Source: Roridomyces roridus (taxonomy: Eukaryota > Basidiomycota > Agaricomycetes > Agaricales > Mycenaceae). From it: DNA of 64,000 nucleotides. Each line of letters starts with the position of its first letter. Within the stretch, counting starts at the first letter, position 1. Shown here piece by piece: positions 1 through 12,517 of this stretch. The stretch spans positions 2,232,001-2,296,000 of the forward strand of contig JARKIF010000001.1 in the NCBI GenBank assembly GCA_029378245.1, written 5' to 3'. The position numbers were made by a program, and so were the translations under genes. The notes under the pieces are model-generated. The model was given only the letters and a program-made list of their open reading frames with translations. It was not told where the DNA came from and did no database searches.

Positions 1-1505
1 GACGGCGAAGACGTCCAGCTTGAACCTCTCGCACCTACTCCGTCTGCAACCCCCGCACACGTCGCACCACATGCTTCGTCGTCTCTCGCCCCGCCTCTCT
101 CGCGCAAAGAGAAAAAGAAAGCCAAGAAGCGCGTTCATGACCGCAACAAACGCAAGGCTGCCGCACGTGAGGCTGAAGACGGACCACAGACGCCAACACC
201 CTCTCCTCGTATCCTCAAGAAAGCCGCCGCGTCGTCCGCTGTCAACGTCGACTACTCCGCCTCCGACTTCCGCGCCTCCGAACCCCGCTGGACGGGCGCG
301 CCCCGACCTCTAGAGCACCCTCTCCTCAAACATGCACGTGACACGGAGTTTTTGAAAAAGCATATGCGGTTTGTTGATTGGCAGGGAGAGTGCGTGCTGC
401 TGTCCGCCCTTGATTTTTTTTTTACGCCGACTTGCTGCACAGGAAAACTCACGTGCTCATTGATCGCACGGGCTACATCATCGGAGTCCTCGTCGCCCCT
501 CCACTTCCCGGTGAAAAGTGGAAGACGGTGCATGAGAAGGCGGCTGCCAAACTGCGCGAGGCCCGGGAGAAGATGACGTTCCCTGGCGGTGCCTACGAGC
601 ATCGCAGGTCATTCGATGACGACGAGGGGTTCCCCACCCACACCGATGGATACGCCTTTGGCGGTGGCATGGCCAGCGTCAGTAACGTCAAGCCCTCGTC
701 CGCCCACAATACCCAGGTCATGGACGAGGTCCGGGCAGACCCGAGCGTGGCTCGCATGGCAACATACCCCATCCGTGCGTATTGCCGCGCCCCTTGTATC
801 TTCTCCTCTGATCATGACTCCTTCCCCAGCTCCGTTTCAAGCGCTTTGCCATCCCATCTACTCTGCCTACCGCGAGAACAAGCACTGTCTCCTCCGCGAG
901 CATCCTGGCCTCCGCCACCTTTTCCCTCGCAGCCCCTTCGCTGCCCTCACCTTCAATCTTGGTCCCTTCTCTGTCTCCCCCCCACACGCCGACCGTGGTA
1001 ACAAGGCTGACGGGATGTGCCTTATCGGCGCACTCGGCAACTTTGACGCAGACAAGGGTGGGCACATCGTACTGACGACCTCGTCATTCGATTCCCGGCG
1101 GGGTGCAGCATCCTCATTCCTTTTGCCGTCGTCATGCACTCGAATACACCCATTCAAGTGGGGGAGGAGCGTTTTTCCATGATTCAATATTCTGCCGGCG
1201 GCCTGTTTCGTTGGGCCGCAAATGGATTCAAATCTGACCTCGCGTGGGCGGCGGCTGCCACGAAGGAAGATGTTGCTCAACGCGAGGAGGCACGTCAAGC
1301 CCGCTGGGCAACGGCTTTGCAGAACTTCACCCGGTGGAAAGATGCGAAGGTGGGCAACTACACGGGTCGGGCGCGTGTGGAGGTATGGGCGGAGGCAGAT
1401 GCTGGGGACATCAGCGACCTCACGGACATCGAGAGCGAGGCTGAGGAGGGAGCGGCAGAAGACGAGGAGGAGGAGCCCTTTCCCAAAAAGATACGCCTTG
1501 CTTAG
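1..1505 (+). pseudogene. 2OG-Fe(II) oxygenase, TET/JBP-like fungal family, 5' end outside window, frameshifted
   Basis: The 3' part of a multi-exon gene. The N-terminal segment is basic and low-complexity, rich in Lys/Arg (SRKEKKKAKKRVHDR near 100-140). It is followed by the oxygenase core: HADRGN supplies the HxD iron ligands (about 988-1005), then DKGGHIV, then MHSNTPI with the distal His (about 1134-1154) and GEERFSMIQYSAGG, whose Arg should bind 2-oxoglutarate. Two introns fit (about 391-441, and about 771-838). Between GGHIVL and the next strand (DDLVIRFPAG) the reading frame changes near 1072-1085 with no plausible intron, so a small indel has probably broken the gene. The C-terminus is acidic and ends with TAG at 1503-1505. 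By family knowledge these fungal enzymes resemble TET/JBP nucleic-acid oxygenases and travel with transposons. A second, more decayed copy lies at 41.9-42.6 kb beside a transposon. Substrate unknown. Confidence 0.72.
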
Positions 1506-3326
1506 ACTCCAGACGTACTGTACAGGTACTTGCTCTTGGCGGTCGTTGCTATCTTACGTGCTCCCTCCCGTGAGCACCCCTCGCTCTCTTGCTTCTCCTC
1601 CGTCCCAGGCCAGTCGTTCTCCTCAGAGCAAGTGTGGCCCCGGCGTACGGTTGCCGATAAGTTCACGCTTTGATTCGTATCGGAGAACCCTTCTAGCCAC
1701 TTTTTACTTGCTCTCTGCACCATTATTTCGCGCCAATGTAGTACCGTTCTACCTTCAGCCCCCCTCCTACGGCCTGTACACACTGATCCCGACGTGATTT
1801 GCGGACGAGGCAAGCAATATCAGCAAGGGGAGCACCAAGGCTCGGAGCGCCCTGCGTCCATGTCTGCGACTCTGCGCTCTTATTCAGAATTCTCGGTGCT
1901 TGCTCGGTGCTCCCATAACGTTCAGCTGACCGTCCTGATGGCCAAATATGTACACATATTACGCACCCGAAGTTGGTGTCTGCTTCTTCCCACCAACAAC
2001 AAGGATGGAGATGGCCCCTCATATGGACCCGCCCGAAAGGATTCTCCCCCGTCTGGACGTACTCGGGGCTATAGATGTAGGTGGCTAATTGTTCATAATC
2101 AGTCATTCATTCGTTGTGTATGTTCTCTAGCACCTCAGAGGCTTCGACTTTGGGGTCCCGGCAGCCAACGCTCCTCCGTCGCGTCGGGTCAGATTGGCGG
2201 AAGACTTCGACCCCCTGTGAGTTTTCAGCTGGTCAATTCCATTACTCGCCTGATTGAGGATTTCCAGAGAATCCACTGATCTTGACGAGATCATGAAGAG
2301 GATCGTCCTCTTACTCCAGGAAAACGACCATGATCCGCGCGACCGCAAGACAAAGGCGCTTCTTGAGAAGTTGAGGACTATCGCAGAGGACGGCAGCTTA
2401 GATAAGACTGCTGTGGAGATCTCCCAGGCGTTGATGCGCTATGGCCTCGAAGGTCCACAACTCAAGATGGTTCGCGCTATCCTGGTTGCGGTCATTCTCA
2501 ACTTCCAAGTTCACGCTGGCCTAGAGTCGTGAGTGTGTGATTATATTTCTTACATATACTCAGTCGAGATTGCAGACGCAGCTGCGTCTCTTCCACAGAT
2601 GCACGCAGGTTCCCTATAGCTAACGAACTTCTGCTCGAAATTGGGCAGTGGCTTCCAACCGGGGATCTATTCCGCCTCGTTGCCTCGGGAAACAAGTGGT
2701 TACATGGCTTCTTTTTACCTCTGCTGTACCGGGATGTCCAGCTAAAAGCGAGTCGGCCCTCACAGCGTTTTGCGCCGCGGTCCGGGCTCAAAGCCGGGAG
2801 GGAGAGGTAAAACATATGCTCGTGTGCGTGCTACAAGTCCTGCTGTTTGATGTCCCTGTTGACGATTGGTTCTCAGGGATTACGGCGACAGGTACCGGCA
2901 CACCATCACAGTTGAGGAAGCCTACACACAGCAACTCACTGGCTTGACCCTCTCCCGCCTGCATGCCCTCCAAACGCTGCATTTCTATGGGAACGTCGGA
3001 ATGATCAACTGTGAGATCACTGGCACAACAGCACAACCCTGGCTCCACAGCTTGGCCTGCCGCTACGGCAACCTCCCTCTCCATTCAATTCCGCTCTTCG
3101 AGCGCGCTCGCGACCATATTCATGAGCTTATAATACGTCCACCCTTCGGTGCCAGTGGAGACTATACCTTGGACTGTGGAATGGACCATCCACCTTCCAT
3201 CCACCTCCCATGCCTGCACCATTTCTCTGGGCCCGCGCACATGGTGTCCGCCGTCATCCCGGGCGCTGAGGCCCCGGCCGAGCGCTGGACCCTGAACTGG
3301 GATTTACCCTCGAGCTACCCCATCCA

Positions 3327-3558
3327 CACCTCTGGGACCTATATATCCCTTCTAACTAGAATGGACATATGCATGGTATGTCCATTCTAATTAGAAGGTT
3401 TAGAGCACTTTTCCCCTAGCTGCAAGAAAGGCCGGGATAAAAGTCACAATAAAGTCGCAATATCTATGTAGGGACTTACCAAGTACAAGTAGATAGATTC
3501 TCGTCGCAATAAAGTGGTGCCAGTGATCACCCATCATGATGTTACCCAAAAAGGAAGT
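3327..3558 (+). repeat. Left TIR with terminal hairpin
   Basis: Matches the reverse complement of 7442-7673. The first 110 bases are nearly identical, followed by a more diverged stretch that recovers at TCATGATGTTACCC. Positions 3348-3398 form a 22-bp stem (one mismatch) around a 7-nt loop, so each TIR itself contains a palindrome. Confidence 0.88.
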
Positions 3559-6500
3559 AGATTCCTATGTACTCTGCAATACTTTCCCTGTTACCACCAT
3601 GATGCATCGTCATCTGACATTCTCTATCTCCGTGAGCAGTGGCAAACCTCGCTCCTCCACTCCTGTGAGTCCCGGCTCCGCCATTCCCATCTTCATGCCT
3701 CTCAGCCTCCGAGCCATCACCGAGCTCTACCCACTGGGCGCTCGTTGCCATCCAACACACGCGCCCCGCACGCCTGTTACAAATGGGCACCCCTGTTTCT
3801 CTCCCTCCCCGCCCCGTGCCGCCGCTGCGTTTTTCCTGCACGCCCGCTTCCCGCCTCGGATGTTCACTCTCCGTGTTTACTGCCTGCGCCGCGCGACAAT
3901 GCAGGCTTTCAAAGGGTGGATGCTTCGAATCTTGGGCATCCGGATTGGAATGTTGGTGTCTCTATAGGATGGAGGGTGTCATAGTCCGGCCTTCATGGAT
4001 TCGGGGGTGCCGGACAGGCATGCCACGATGGGGAAGACAATCTGCAAGTCCTCCATCTGGGGAACGGATGGACAATAGTGGAAATAGAAAGAAATTGGAA
4101 GCAGAGGGACCGAAGAGATGAAATCGAAAAGAAAAAGGGAAGAAAGACATAGGAAGGCTGCGTACCTGGGTGATATAGTAGCCTCCCCCTCTCATTTTCG
4201 TTGACGTGTCGACATCAGATGGGCTAGCTATGTGCGGTGGGCGGGCGCGATGCCACAATGTCGGATGGACGGAGTTTCGCGTGTGTCCGAGCACATTGGG
4301 GGAGCGGCGCTTGTAACCCGAGGACGTGGGTTGCAGCACATGCACACGAGGAGCGAGTGGTGTATGGTGGCAGCACGACATGTCACACTAGAACGACTCG
4401 GGCTCCGACAGCGGGCGATGCCACGTAGGCATGGTCGCAATGGCGTCACACTAAGCAGTAAGCGGATGTGGGGCGGACACATAAGCAGCGAAATAATGAG
4501 TTCTGGAAGATAAGTGAGTACAGAAAGACTGAAAGTCCACATGGAGGTGTACAGCGACGCACAAGAAATGAAAGTCCGACTCCAAATCCGCAAAAGAATC
4601 CCCCACGAAACCCTCGACGGTCAAGGGCGATGCCTGAGAGACATCTTCTGCGTTGCGGAAAGTGGATCTCGAGATGTGAGAGTCGCCCAGAGGGTGATAT
4701 GCTGAGAAGATGGTGGTGAGAAGAGCGAAGCCGGCGATCACATGACAGATCAACAAGGACTCGGACAATTGCAAGAAATTCGAGGACAAAAATCGTGGAT
4801 GCTCACATTCAATGCTCACTCATAGCTGAGTCTTAGCATGGCTAGATGTTGTATACACTCCGAGAGGGTCGTTCCGAGTCTACATAAAGAACTGGATGAT
4901 ACACGAGTTACAGACTCTCGTTCACCTGGAATTTCGGATGCGACGCGCATTTGCGCGCGTGTTTGACTTTTATCTGGACTCCATTTGGGCCCTACCAGTA
5001 AATATACTCCCTCAAAGGAGTTCCGAACGGTGTTTTGGCCTCTGTATCTCTGTTGTGGGAACGCATGTTGGTAATCTGTACCGGCACTCAGGCCGCTGGA
5101 TTGTTCATTCTACATCTAGTGCGCTCATTCACCGTAAACCTAGGGCTCCACAATTGTCTCTGCGAATCTTGGGACACCGTTAGCCGAGGGTATGTTCTAT
5201 AAAGCCATATATACTGTTTCCAAGAAAGCGGCGCGTGAAGAATGAATACGCACCTTCGGGGATCCGATTTTGCACGGGATGGCTTCTGGGCACGCCCAAT
5301 CCCCCAAATTTAGTTAGAACTTTGCCGAAGTGTGAGGTGTGAAGCCACGGTTGACGAAAGAAAGTGGCGTCACTGACCTACCACGGTTGATCGCAGCCAT
5401 TGATTTTTTCCCTGTGAGCTGCACAAGAAGTGTCGGGGAACTAAAGACATAGAACTTGTTTAGTACCTTAGGAGACCTCATTTGAATTATCTCAGATTTT
5501 TTGGACGAGAGGAAGGGACCGAGTGTGCCATTGAGCTCGTTATGCACAAGAAATGGCTGTACAACATGTTCGTCTCGGACCCCAAACCTTGCACCTCAAC
5601 TCACTTGGCACTTGTTCTGCCTCAAGCTGATTCTAAATCGTAAATGCATGTCCCCAACATCCCTCAGAGAAATTCAGGAGCCCCAGGTTACTATCGCCCT
5701 TGCAGAATGACAATATTCGGGCAATACCCGATATGCCCGATATGCCCGATGAGTCCAAGCTCAGGCTCGTCTCGTCGGATTGAACCACTCTCCGCCGTTC
5801 TCATCCATTGGAAAGGGTAAAGAATCAGATTGGGATTATAACTAACATGTACATAGGATAGCCCGAGATGGACGAGTCCCGCTTGTATCTAATCCCACCA
5901 CCGCACGTCCTTCCCTCTCTCGGCAACAAACGGACTGCCACACGCCGTACGGGACGACATTAACGTCCCGCATCACACGAGCCCTCGGATAGCGGGCGAT
6001 GCATTCACCCTGCATGTTGTCCAAGGAAGATAACTTCCACTCACGGACGAACACCGACACACAGGCTGCGGCATGTTTTGTAGAGCCCGACTCCAATCTC
6101 ACAGGCAAGCAGGTGCGGCGAGGAGCAAGCCAAGTGGGCCACCATGACGCCGGGCGGCGAGCGACGCACTGAGCGGATGGAACGCCCAAACAGACACCAG
6201 ACACGCCGGGCGACGACGACGCACCATTCGGGGGTTTGCAGATAAGCCATGATATGCGAGGCGGCAAGATCCAAGCTGTAAGCCAATGGAGAATGCGGCG
6301 AAGGCAGTTTTGACAACGAGGAAGAGGGAAGGGAGCAGCGCACAGAGCAGAAGGCGCCTACGCCGGAGTCTTCCTTCTGCTGAGTGAGGATGGGGAAGAC
6401 GAATGCAATCTGGTCGTCGATGTGGTGGTGGAGCTAGATGGTGGACGAGCGACGCCAGGGAAGAGAATGCAGTAGGACCATAGAGAGACGCAGTCCAGCT

Positions 6501-7441
6501 TTCGTATACGCCTGGCCCCAAGAGCAGCGCGGTCAGAATGGAGTTTCTGGAGTCAAAGAAGAAGACATGTGGGCGGTGGGCGAGAGCGAAGCATGTGGGG
6601 AGGAGTTACAGACGGAACGACAGGGACACACCTGCATACGGCTGGCCTGGCCGGATTAAGTGGATGGTGCAAAGATCAGAGACAAGGAACGCACTTTGAC
6701 CAGAATCCGAAGCAGAATCCAGAGATCCCAGTACAAGTCCCACCGTCACAATCCCTCGGACCAAGTGCACTGTCTCATCCCGCTTTTATTCTTGCCGCAC
6801 CTCCTCGTCATACCGCGCAGTCGTAGACCGAGTGGGACCCTTCTCTCCCGGCTCATTCCACCAAACACAAAAGATCTGAGCTCTCAAAATATGCAAATCA
6901 TGGAAAGAGGCATTCGTAGTCGGGTGGATCAAGAGGATACGAGGCCATACGAGGTGGGGATGGTGGTGGTGTAAGCAAAGAGGCCGTGTAACGTTACGGC
7001 ATTCGGTCCGGATTGCATCCGAACTGCATCCGGAATGGTGCCATTTTTTTGTTCGTCACCCAACGTTGCCAGCATCCAAGGCTGCATCTCCATTGTCAAG
7101 CATCTTCACCGCCTGCGTTCTCCTCCATCCATCTCACTTGGCTTTCCATCGCCCGTCCCCGAAACCCTGAGCACATGCATCCACGGCGGCGGGCTCTAGA
7201 TGCAATCTGGATCATGGATGTCCCTCGAACGGTTCAGTTTGGCTAGTCAATCCGACCCCCCGAGCCCGCCTCCGCCCACGTCAGATCCATCGCAGTGGTG
7301 TGTATCTTGACGCTGCAGTGTATGTGCCGATGGAATGTGTAGCAGATAATTGATTGCACACGGGGTGACTCGGGAATCTCGGATTACTACTTTTCTGCCA
7401 ACGCACGTAGATAGAGACTGTGCATCAATTTTTATTTCCTA

Positions 7442-7673
7442 TCTTCCTTTTTGGGTAACATCATGATGCGCGATCACCGGCGGCACTTTATTGCGACGAA
7501 AGTGTAGCTACTTGTACTTTGTAAGTACCTACTGAAATATTGCGACTTTATTGCAGCATTTCTCCCGGCCTTTCTTGCAGCTAGGGGAAAAGTGCTCTAA
7601 ACCTTCTAATTAGAATGGACATACCATGCATATGTCCATTCTAGTTAGAAGGGATATATAGGTCCCAGAGGTG
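7442..7673 (-). repeat. Right TIR with terminal hairpin
   Basis: Inverted copy of 3327-3558. The hairpin lies at 7602-7652. Differences from the left TIR cluster in the middle third, so the two ends have drifted since insertion. Confidence 0.88.
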
Positions 7674-8266
7674 CCCATCCAGCGCTGGATGAAGATCCCC
7701 GGGTCCAAGCCGATCCGCTTCAAGCCGATCGACTGCCTCGCTCACCTGGCCACATATGGTTCCAAAGTAAAACAGCTGTCCAACATGCTCGACGGTTGGC
7801 GGTGCCTTTCCCCTATGGAAGTGGCGGAGCACCTCCCGCATCTGGAAACGTTGCATTTCGAGAACGTATTCCCTTATCTAGACGCTCTAGCTCTTCCCGC
7901 CTGTCGGAAATGTGCGGTATCCTTTTTCACCTCCACGGGGCATTACCCAAATTCCACCGCCTCACCACCCTAGCGGTCTTGGACTTGGAGCGCCCCCCTA
8001 ATTCCCCGCGCGACCCCCGGAAGGATCTCACGGTCTTTCAGTTCGAATGCAACCTCCTTGGTCGGTGGACGGGACTTTGCCCGTCCCTCGTGAATGTGAC
8101 TCTCATGAGCGGCATGCGATGCCGTCTGCTCGAGGGTAAATGGCGGGTGATTGATTCTGCAGGCGTTCCTGGTGATATTGTTAGGCCAATTCCCAATGTG
8201 TTCGATCGCGAGGGGCATTTTGAAGGCAATTGGGCGCTGGCGCTGGACGAGCTCCCTTATTACTAG

Positions 8267-9411
8267 CGGGATGTTTTACTGTATATCGAGAAGAAATGCC
8301 AAGTTATAACTGACAAATGCTCGAATTATCTGTGTGGGCACGCACAAATACCGATGAGTTCCTCGGCTTCTCCAGGTATACAAAAGTAGACTTTATGGCA
8401 CCGGCTTCTAACCAAGTACATGGAGATAATGGCTACAAAGGAGAAGTGTCTTCGAGTATGGCGCTCGACTTTACCTGGGGCTCGATAGCCTGAATCAACG
8501 ATGTCCGGACGTCGAGGCCGCACTCGCACTAGTCAACCTTGGGCCGAGACTTCTCCAAACCTCCACCTTTATCCAATGGCACCAAACCAATCCGGAGCGT
8601 CGGCAGCGCGTGCCGCTAAAGAGAGTGATCTCCTTCAAACTGGAGCCAGAGTCAACCCATTGACAACATAAGTATATTGTAAAATGTGGGTGTGGTCTAC
8701 CGAATACATAGATCATATTTATACAGTAAGTTGGGAATCTACGAGAACGTTCCATAACGTTCCACATCGTTCTTCACGCGCGTCGCCTGACTGCCCGAGT
8801 CTGTGCCCGAGTTGCACAGGTAAACACAGGATTGTGGCGGACGCGGGGCGTACCGACGCGTTTGATCCGTTCGGCAATCACTCCGTCTCCTGCTCTCTCT
8901 TCTCGTGGCGAATTGTGGCTGTCAGCGCTGTGGCGCGTCAATCTCCAACAACAACGCCAAAGTCTTCTTCCTCTTGGTCCCGATCCCGTACGAACGAAAG
9001 CCCAACGGAAGAAGCAAATTGACAGAGAGAAGCGTCCAGTTCGCGATCCTCCTCTCAATCTCTTCTCTTTCCAACTTGCACCGCAGTCGTGCCCCAAGTT
9101 CCACCACGGAGCAGGGCCGACTTCAAGTGACTGCTTCGTCTTTTTTTGGATTCCAACTCTACCAACAATTTTGTATCCTGCATCCACAATGATAGCCCAA
9201 ACAAACGTCGCACTACTACTCTTCATGATCATCCGTACTTTTTTGAGATATGGTTCAACGAATGAAGTGCCGGATCTCGCGCAACCATGGGCCCGAATCA
9301 CGTACCTTCAGTGGGGCTAGCGCTTCTATTCCGATTCGCTGTCGCTCGAAGCTCGTGTCCAACACGTGTACATGTTCTGACTTGGTCTCTCCAAGACACA
9401 TCTCCGCGGCC
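8267..9411. other. Intergenic, no supported gene
   Basis: Only short overlapping frames with no domain. It includes the presumed promoter of the downstream CHMP7-like gene. No TATA-like motif, repeat or RNA gene stands out. Confidence 0.5.
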
Positions 9412-11023
9412 ATGGATACGCGCCCTTCATGCCCGACACTACTGGCCCTCCCTCCTTGGAGTTCGGCATCTCCTAGCCGTTTGCAGTCGGTATATTCGGA
9501 CATTTTGCGGCAAAAAGAATCGAACCCGGACTCATACCAAGCTAATATCCGATGGTGGCACAAAGCGCTTGAATCTCTGGCACGCTCTGGTATCCAGCAA
9601 GAAAAGAGCACATTTGTCATCAGCGTCGGTCCCGTGCTCATGACTCTCCTTCGGGTGCAAGGAGTAGGAAAACCGCTGGCACTGCCCACAGTCATAGTAG
9701 ATCCTCTTTTATCCCAGCCCGTTAGCTGTTGACCATCCTTGGCTAGAATGAGCTTCGCGCCCAACAAGTATTGCACCCCAAGTTGGCATTCCTCACGCAG
9801 CGGAAGTCAATATATGACCCTTCACCTTTGACTGGCCGCATCGCGGCCTATGCTCTATCGACGTTTTGGTGGTCTCTTGAACAACTAGGAGTCGCCGGTG
9901 AGGATGGACTCAATTCCACCGCCCAGGATCATATGGACGCGTCCTGGTGGGGGGATTATGTTGTAGTTCCGATGGTGGCGTCTGCGGCGGATGCACTTAT
10001 CGCCAAACATCCTCATGATCACTGTCTCACGAGCGTGCTCTACAGCGTTGATGAGCTGAAAGATCAAATTTACTCGGTTCTCGGGGCGGCAGATGGGTTG
10101 CTCGACGACGACGCAGATATCCTCTTGAAATTTCTCCAGCGCAATCGATCTGCTATTGTCATGGACGGAGAAGTGAGTGATTATAATAATGTACAGCGCC
10201 CTCGGTCTATTAACTCACCGTCTCAGGTCGTAAAATTCACCAATCTTGATGCTGGCATTGGGAAGATCACTGTTGTCGATAGGGGGGTCTTGGAGCTGAA
10301 AACAAGTGTGCGCCATTTGCGTGCCCAGGTTTTCCAGCTTCAGAGAACAATGGACGAGTTATGTCTTTCACTTGACCAATCATTTATAATTCAAACAATG
10401 GCAGATATACGTCCAAGGCCTGCGATTCCCTTCAGCAGAACCAGAAGCAGGCGGCCTTGAGCTATCTCCGAGTGAGAAAACATATTGAACAGTTGTTGCA
10501 CAAACGCTTGGAATCTCTTGAGACGCTGCAAGCAGGTTTGATCGACGTCGAGGATGCATTGGGGAATAGACAGGTAAGATTTCTCTCAGCTCAAAGCGGA
10601 TGCTAACTTTGCACCAAGCTCATGAAGGCGTATCAAGCTTCGACTGCGACACTACAGTCTGTTCTGTCTTATCCTTCCTCGCACGATAAGTCTGTGGCAA
10701 AGATTTTGGGCGCCCTACAGGAAGCCACCAAAAACGCCAAGGAACTGGAAGGTCTCATTCGGGTTGGATGGTCCTCAGCTCCGGAAGGTCGCGTTGAAAT
10801 GCACGAGTTCGAGGCAGAAATCAACGCAGAGTTGGAGACATTGGCGGCACTGGAAGAGGATATCGATACTGTGGCTGAACGATTGGAAAATCTGAGCCTC
10901 AAGCCTCCGACCGAGAAACCGCAGATGCCAGAGCTCGAGGGTGCCACCAGCAGGTTGCTGTATGGTAGCGCCTCGAAGGTCAAAGGCCTAGGTACCACAC
11001 GCCCAGTCGCATTAGAAGGATAG
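9412..11023 (+). CDS. CHMP7/Chm7-like ESCRT-III protein
   Basis: Five exons: 9412-9696, 9747-10172, 10227-10357, 10405-10573 and 10619-11023, joining in phase to 471 residues, close to yeast Chm7 (about 450). Introns are 45-54 nt with GT/AG ends, and the last has a TGCTAAC branch point. The N-terminal half (LHPKLAFLTQRKSIYDPSPLTG, then WWSLEQLG) matches the winged-helix-like region of CHMP7. The C-terminal half is a Snf7 domain: VVKFTNLDAGIGKITVVDRG, then MDEYTSKACDSLQQNQKQ and ALSYLRVRKHIEQLLHKRLE, with basic amphipathic helices and an acidic C-terminal region. Family role: recruits ESCRT-III to the inner nuclear membrane for nuclear-pore quality control and nuclear-envelope sealing. The start was chosen because it opens the conserved region and gives a phase-0 first exon. 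This is the best preserved gene in the left half; nothing suggests decay. Confidence 0.87.
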
Positions 11024-12517
11024 TTACACTTGGACAAAACACGACTGCTTCTGCAAACATCTCAGCCTCTGCCGCCTCTCCCCCCGCAGTCTCTTTGCCG
11101 CTCTACCTTGGATCTTGGTACCCTTCTATCTTGTTTGCGCAGAAGCGGATCGTCAGAAGAATGCGACATGTAGAAGAGATGTACTAGGGAGACAGCGCGG
11201 TTGCAGCTTCATGAATCATCCAAGGTTTTAGCGGGTGAGCGAGGGTCAACATTTGAGGCGGAACAAAGCTGGACTAGCAGCGAGTGGTCAGCCCGCGGTA
11301 CTGAGACTGCCAGCGCAGTGGGACGCCGGCGAGAAGTCTCGATTTCCGAGGAGGAAAGTTGACCGAAATGAGCTGATCGCCGGCCCAAGTTTGGTTCGGT
11401 TTGTCACAGTCAAATTGTTCTCTCATGACCTGTCTCAATTCAGCTAGTTGCCCTCGAAAGGGAGCCGGATGAAGGGCGAGACGCAAAGCTCAACTGGGCT
11501 ACAATTCTGCAACTAGTAATCCCTGACCCTCGAGCTTCTTCCCCGGGAATGGCTTCTCTCTGCTAGCGAGTTCCATTTGGCGACGAAATCAAGGCGCACT
11601 TCAAGACCCTGCATTGACTCGGAAGTCTCGCTATAGCTATCGTCGAAGACTGCAAAACTTCGAACCCGACCTGATTTTGTCACTGCTCAAAATGTGCTCT
11701 CCGCTGGTCTTTGGGAACTTTCTTCTTCTCAAAAGAATGGTTAGTCTGGATGCCCCGGAGATCTAGACAGATGAGCTAGTTGGGTCTATCTATACACAGT
11801 AGCTGTGCTTCGTGCTCAAAAATATCTTGATATCCTGCATCCCAGCGTCGCTTCCGTACGTTCGACATTGTTTTCTTTCAAGCGGCAAGCCACGGTGCCG
11901 GCACACTGGGGAGAGATTGGCCAAATCGTCGAGTCCCCTCCACTTTCTCTGTCTCTATATTGCTGTTTAGAATCCGGTTTTGACCGGGCCAATGTCTTTC
12001 GGCGGCGAATACACCCTAAACTGGAGTCGAAGATCTGGAACGCCCCTGGACAGCCACCCCCTGAGATTCAACACACTCTGCTGTTCGTCCCAAGTTCGTC
12101 CTGCGATTGATCTATTCTCTCCCATAAGCTCAAGGACCACAGGCTACAACAGCATTGGTACGGACCTACCGCCAGTTCAACACACAACTGCCACTATGTA
12201 CTCACTGTCACACGGGTGGGAAAGCATTTCGAGAATCTTGGGGGAATTCTAATGTTGCTCATCCCCAGACACTGGCTTTTCCAAGACTTACAGGCTTTGG
12301 AGGTGGACGGAATACGTTCAAAAGCGAGAGAAACGCCCCTGGACAGCCACCGGATCAAGACTACCGGATCAAGACCAGTTGGATTCTGGAGGGAATTCGA
12401 ACGACGAACATGCACAAAACGCTTTTGAATACTATGAGCCGAAACAGGTGTGGTGCAAGAGGGACTTCACAGTCAGTAACAGAGTCTCCATGGTGCTCTG
12501 GAATCGGTCTGCTTCAG
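11024..12517. other. Gene-poor stretch with short dispersed repeats
   Basis: No supported coding region. A 17-bp motif close to CGCCCCTGGACAGCCAC recurs at about 12041, 12334 and 12542 (the last with two changes), and a short tandem (CCGGATCAAGACTA type) sits at 12350-12376. This looks like decayed intergenic or transposon-derived sequence. Confidence 0.4.

Larger units (their letters stand above)
3327..7673. mobile_element. 4.35-kb TIR DNA transposon, apparently non-autonomous
   Basis: The element starts CACCTCTGGGACC and ends GGTCCCAGAGGTG, with terminal inverted repeats of about 232 bp. It is flanked by a perfect 8-bp direct repeat, CCCATCCA, at 3319-3326 and 7674-7681. An 8-bp duplication fits hAT and a few other cut-and-paste classes. 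No transposase is recognisable: the interior has only short, overlapping open frames on both strands with no domain I can support. It is probably mobilised in trans, or its transposase is decayed beyond recognition. It disrupts the F-box-like gene at 2254-8266. Confidence 0.88.
2254..8266 (+). pseudogene. F-box-like LRR gene split by a TIR element
   Basis: Exon 1 is 2254-2528, exon 2 2576-2806, and exon 3 runs from 2877 to the insertion at 3326 and resumes at 7682. Splice phases agree (2, 2). Exon 2 has an F-box-like helix pair (FPIANELLLEIGQWLP, then LYRDVQL), typical of agaricomycete F-box/LRR proteins thought to be SCF ubiquitin-ligase substrate adaptors. Exon 3 and the right half encode leucine-rich segments such as LPHLETLHFENVF and CPSLVNVTL. 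The element at 3327-7673 lies inside a codon run. Removing it with one 8-bp target copy continues the frame (SYPI to QRWM), so the gene was intact when hit. Near 7910-7960 another frame change follows, either an intron without a clear acceptor or an indel. Stop at 8264-8266. The C-terminal part resembles the gene at 48.0-49.1 kb. Confidence 0.7.

Noticed and set aside
3327..7673. Firm assignment of the TIR element to hAT
   Set aside because: The 8-bp target duplication fits, but other superfamilies also make 8 bp, the end sequence is not a typical hAT end, and no transposase is present.
9505..9535. tRNA B-box-like GGGTTCGATTC on the minus strand
   Set aside because: It lies in the first exon of the CHMP7-like gene and has no A-box at the right distance.
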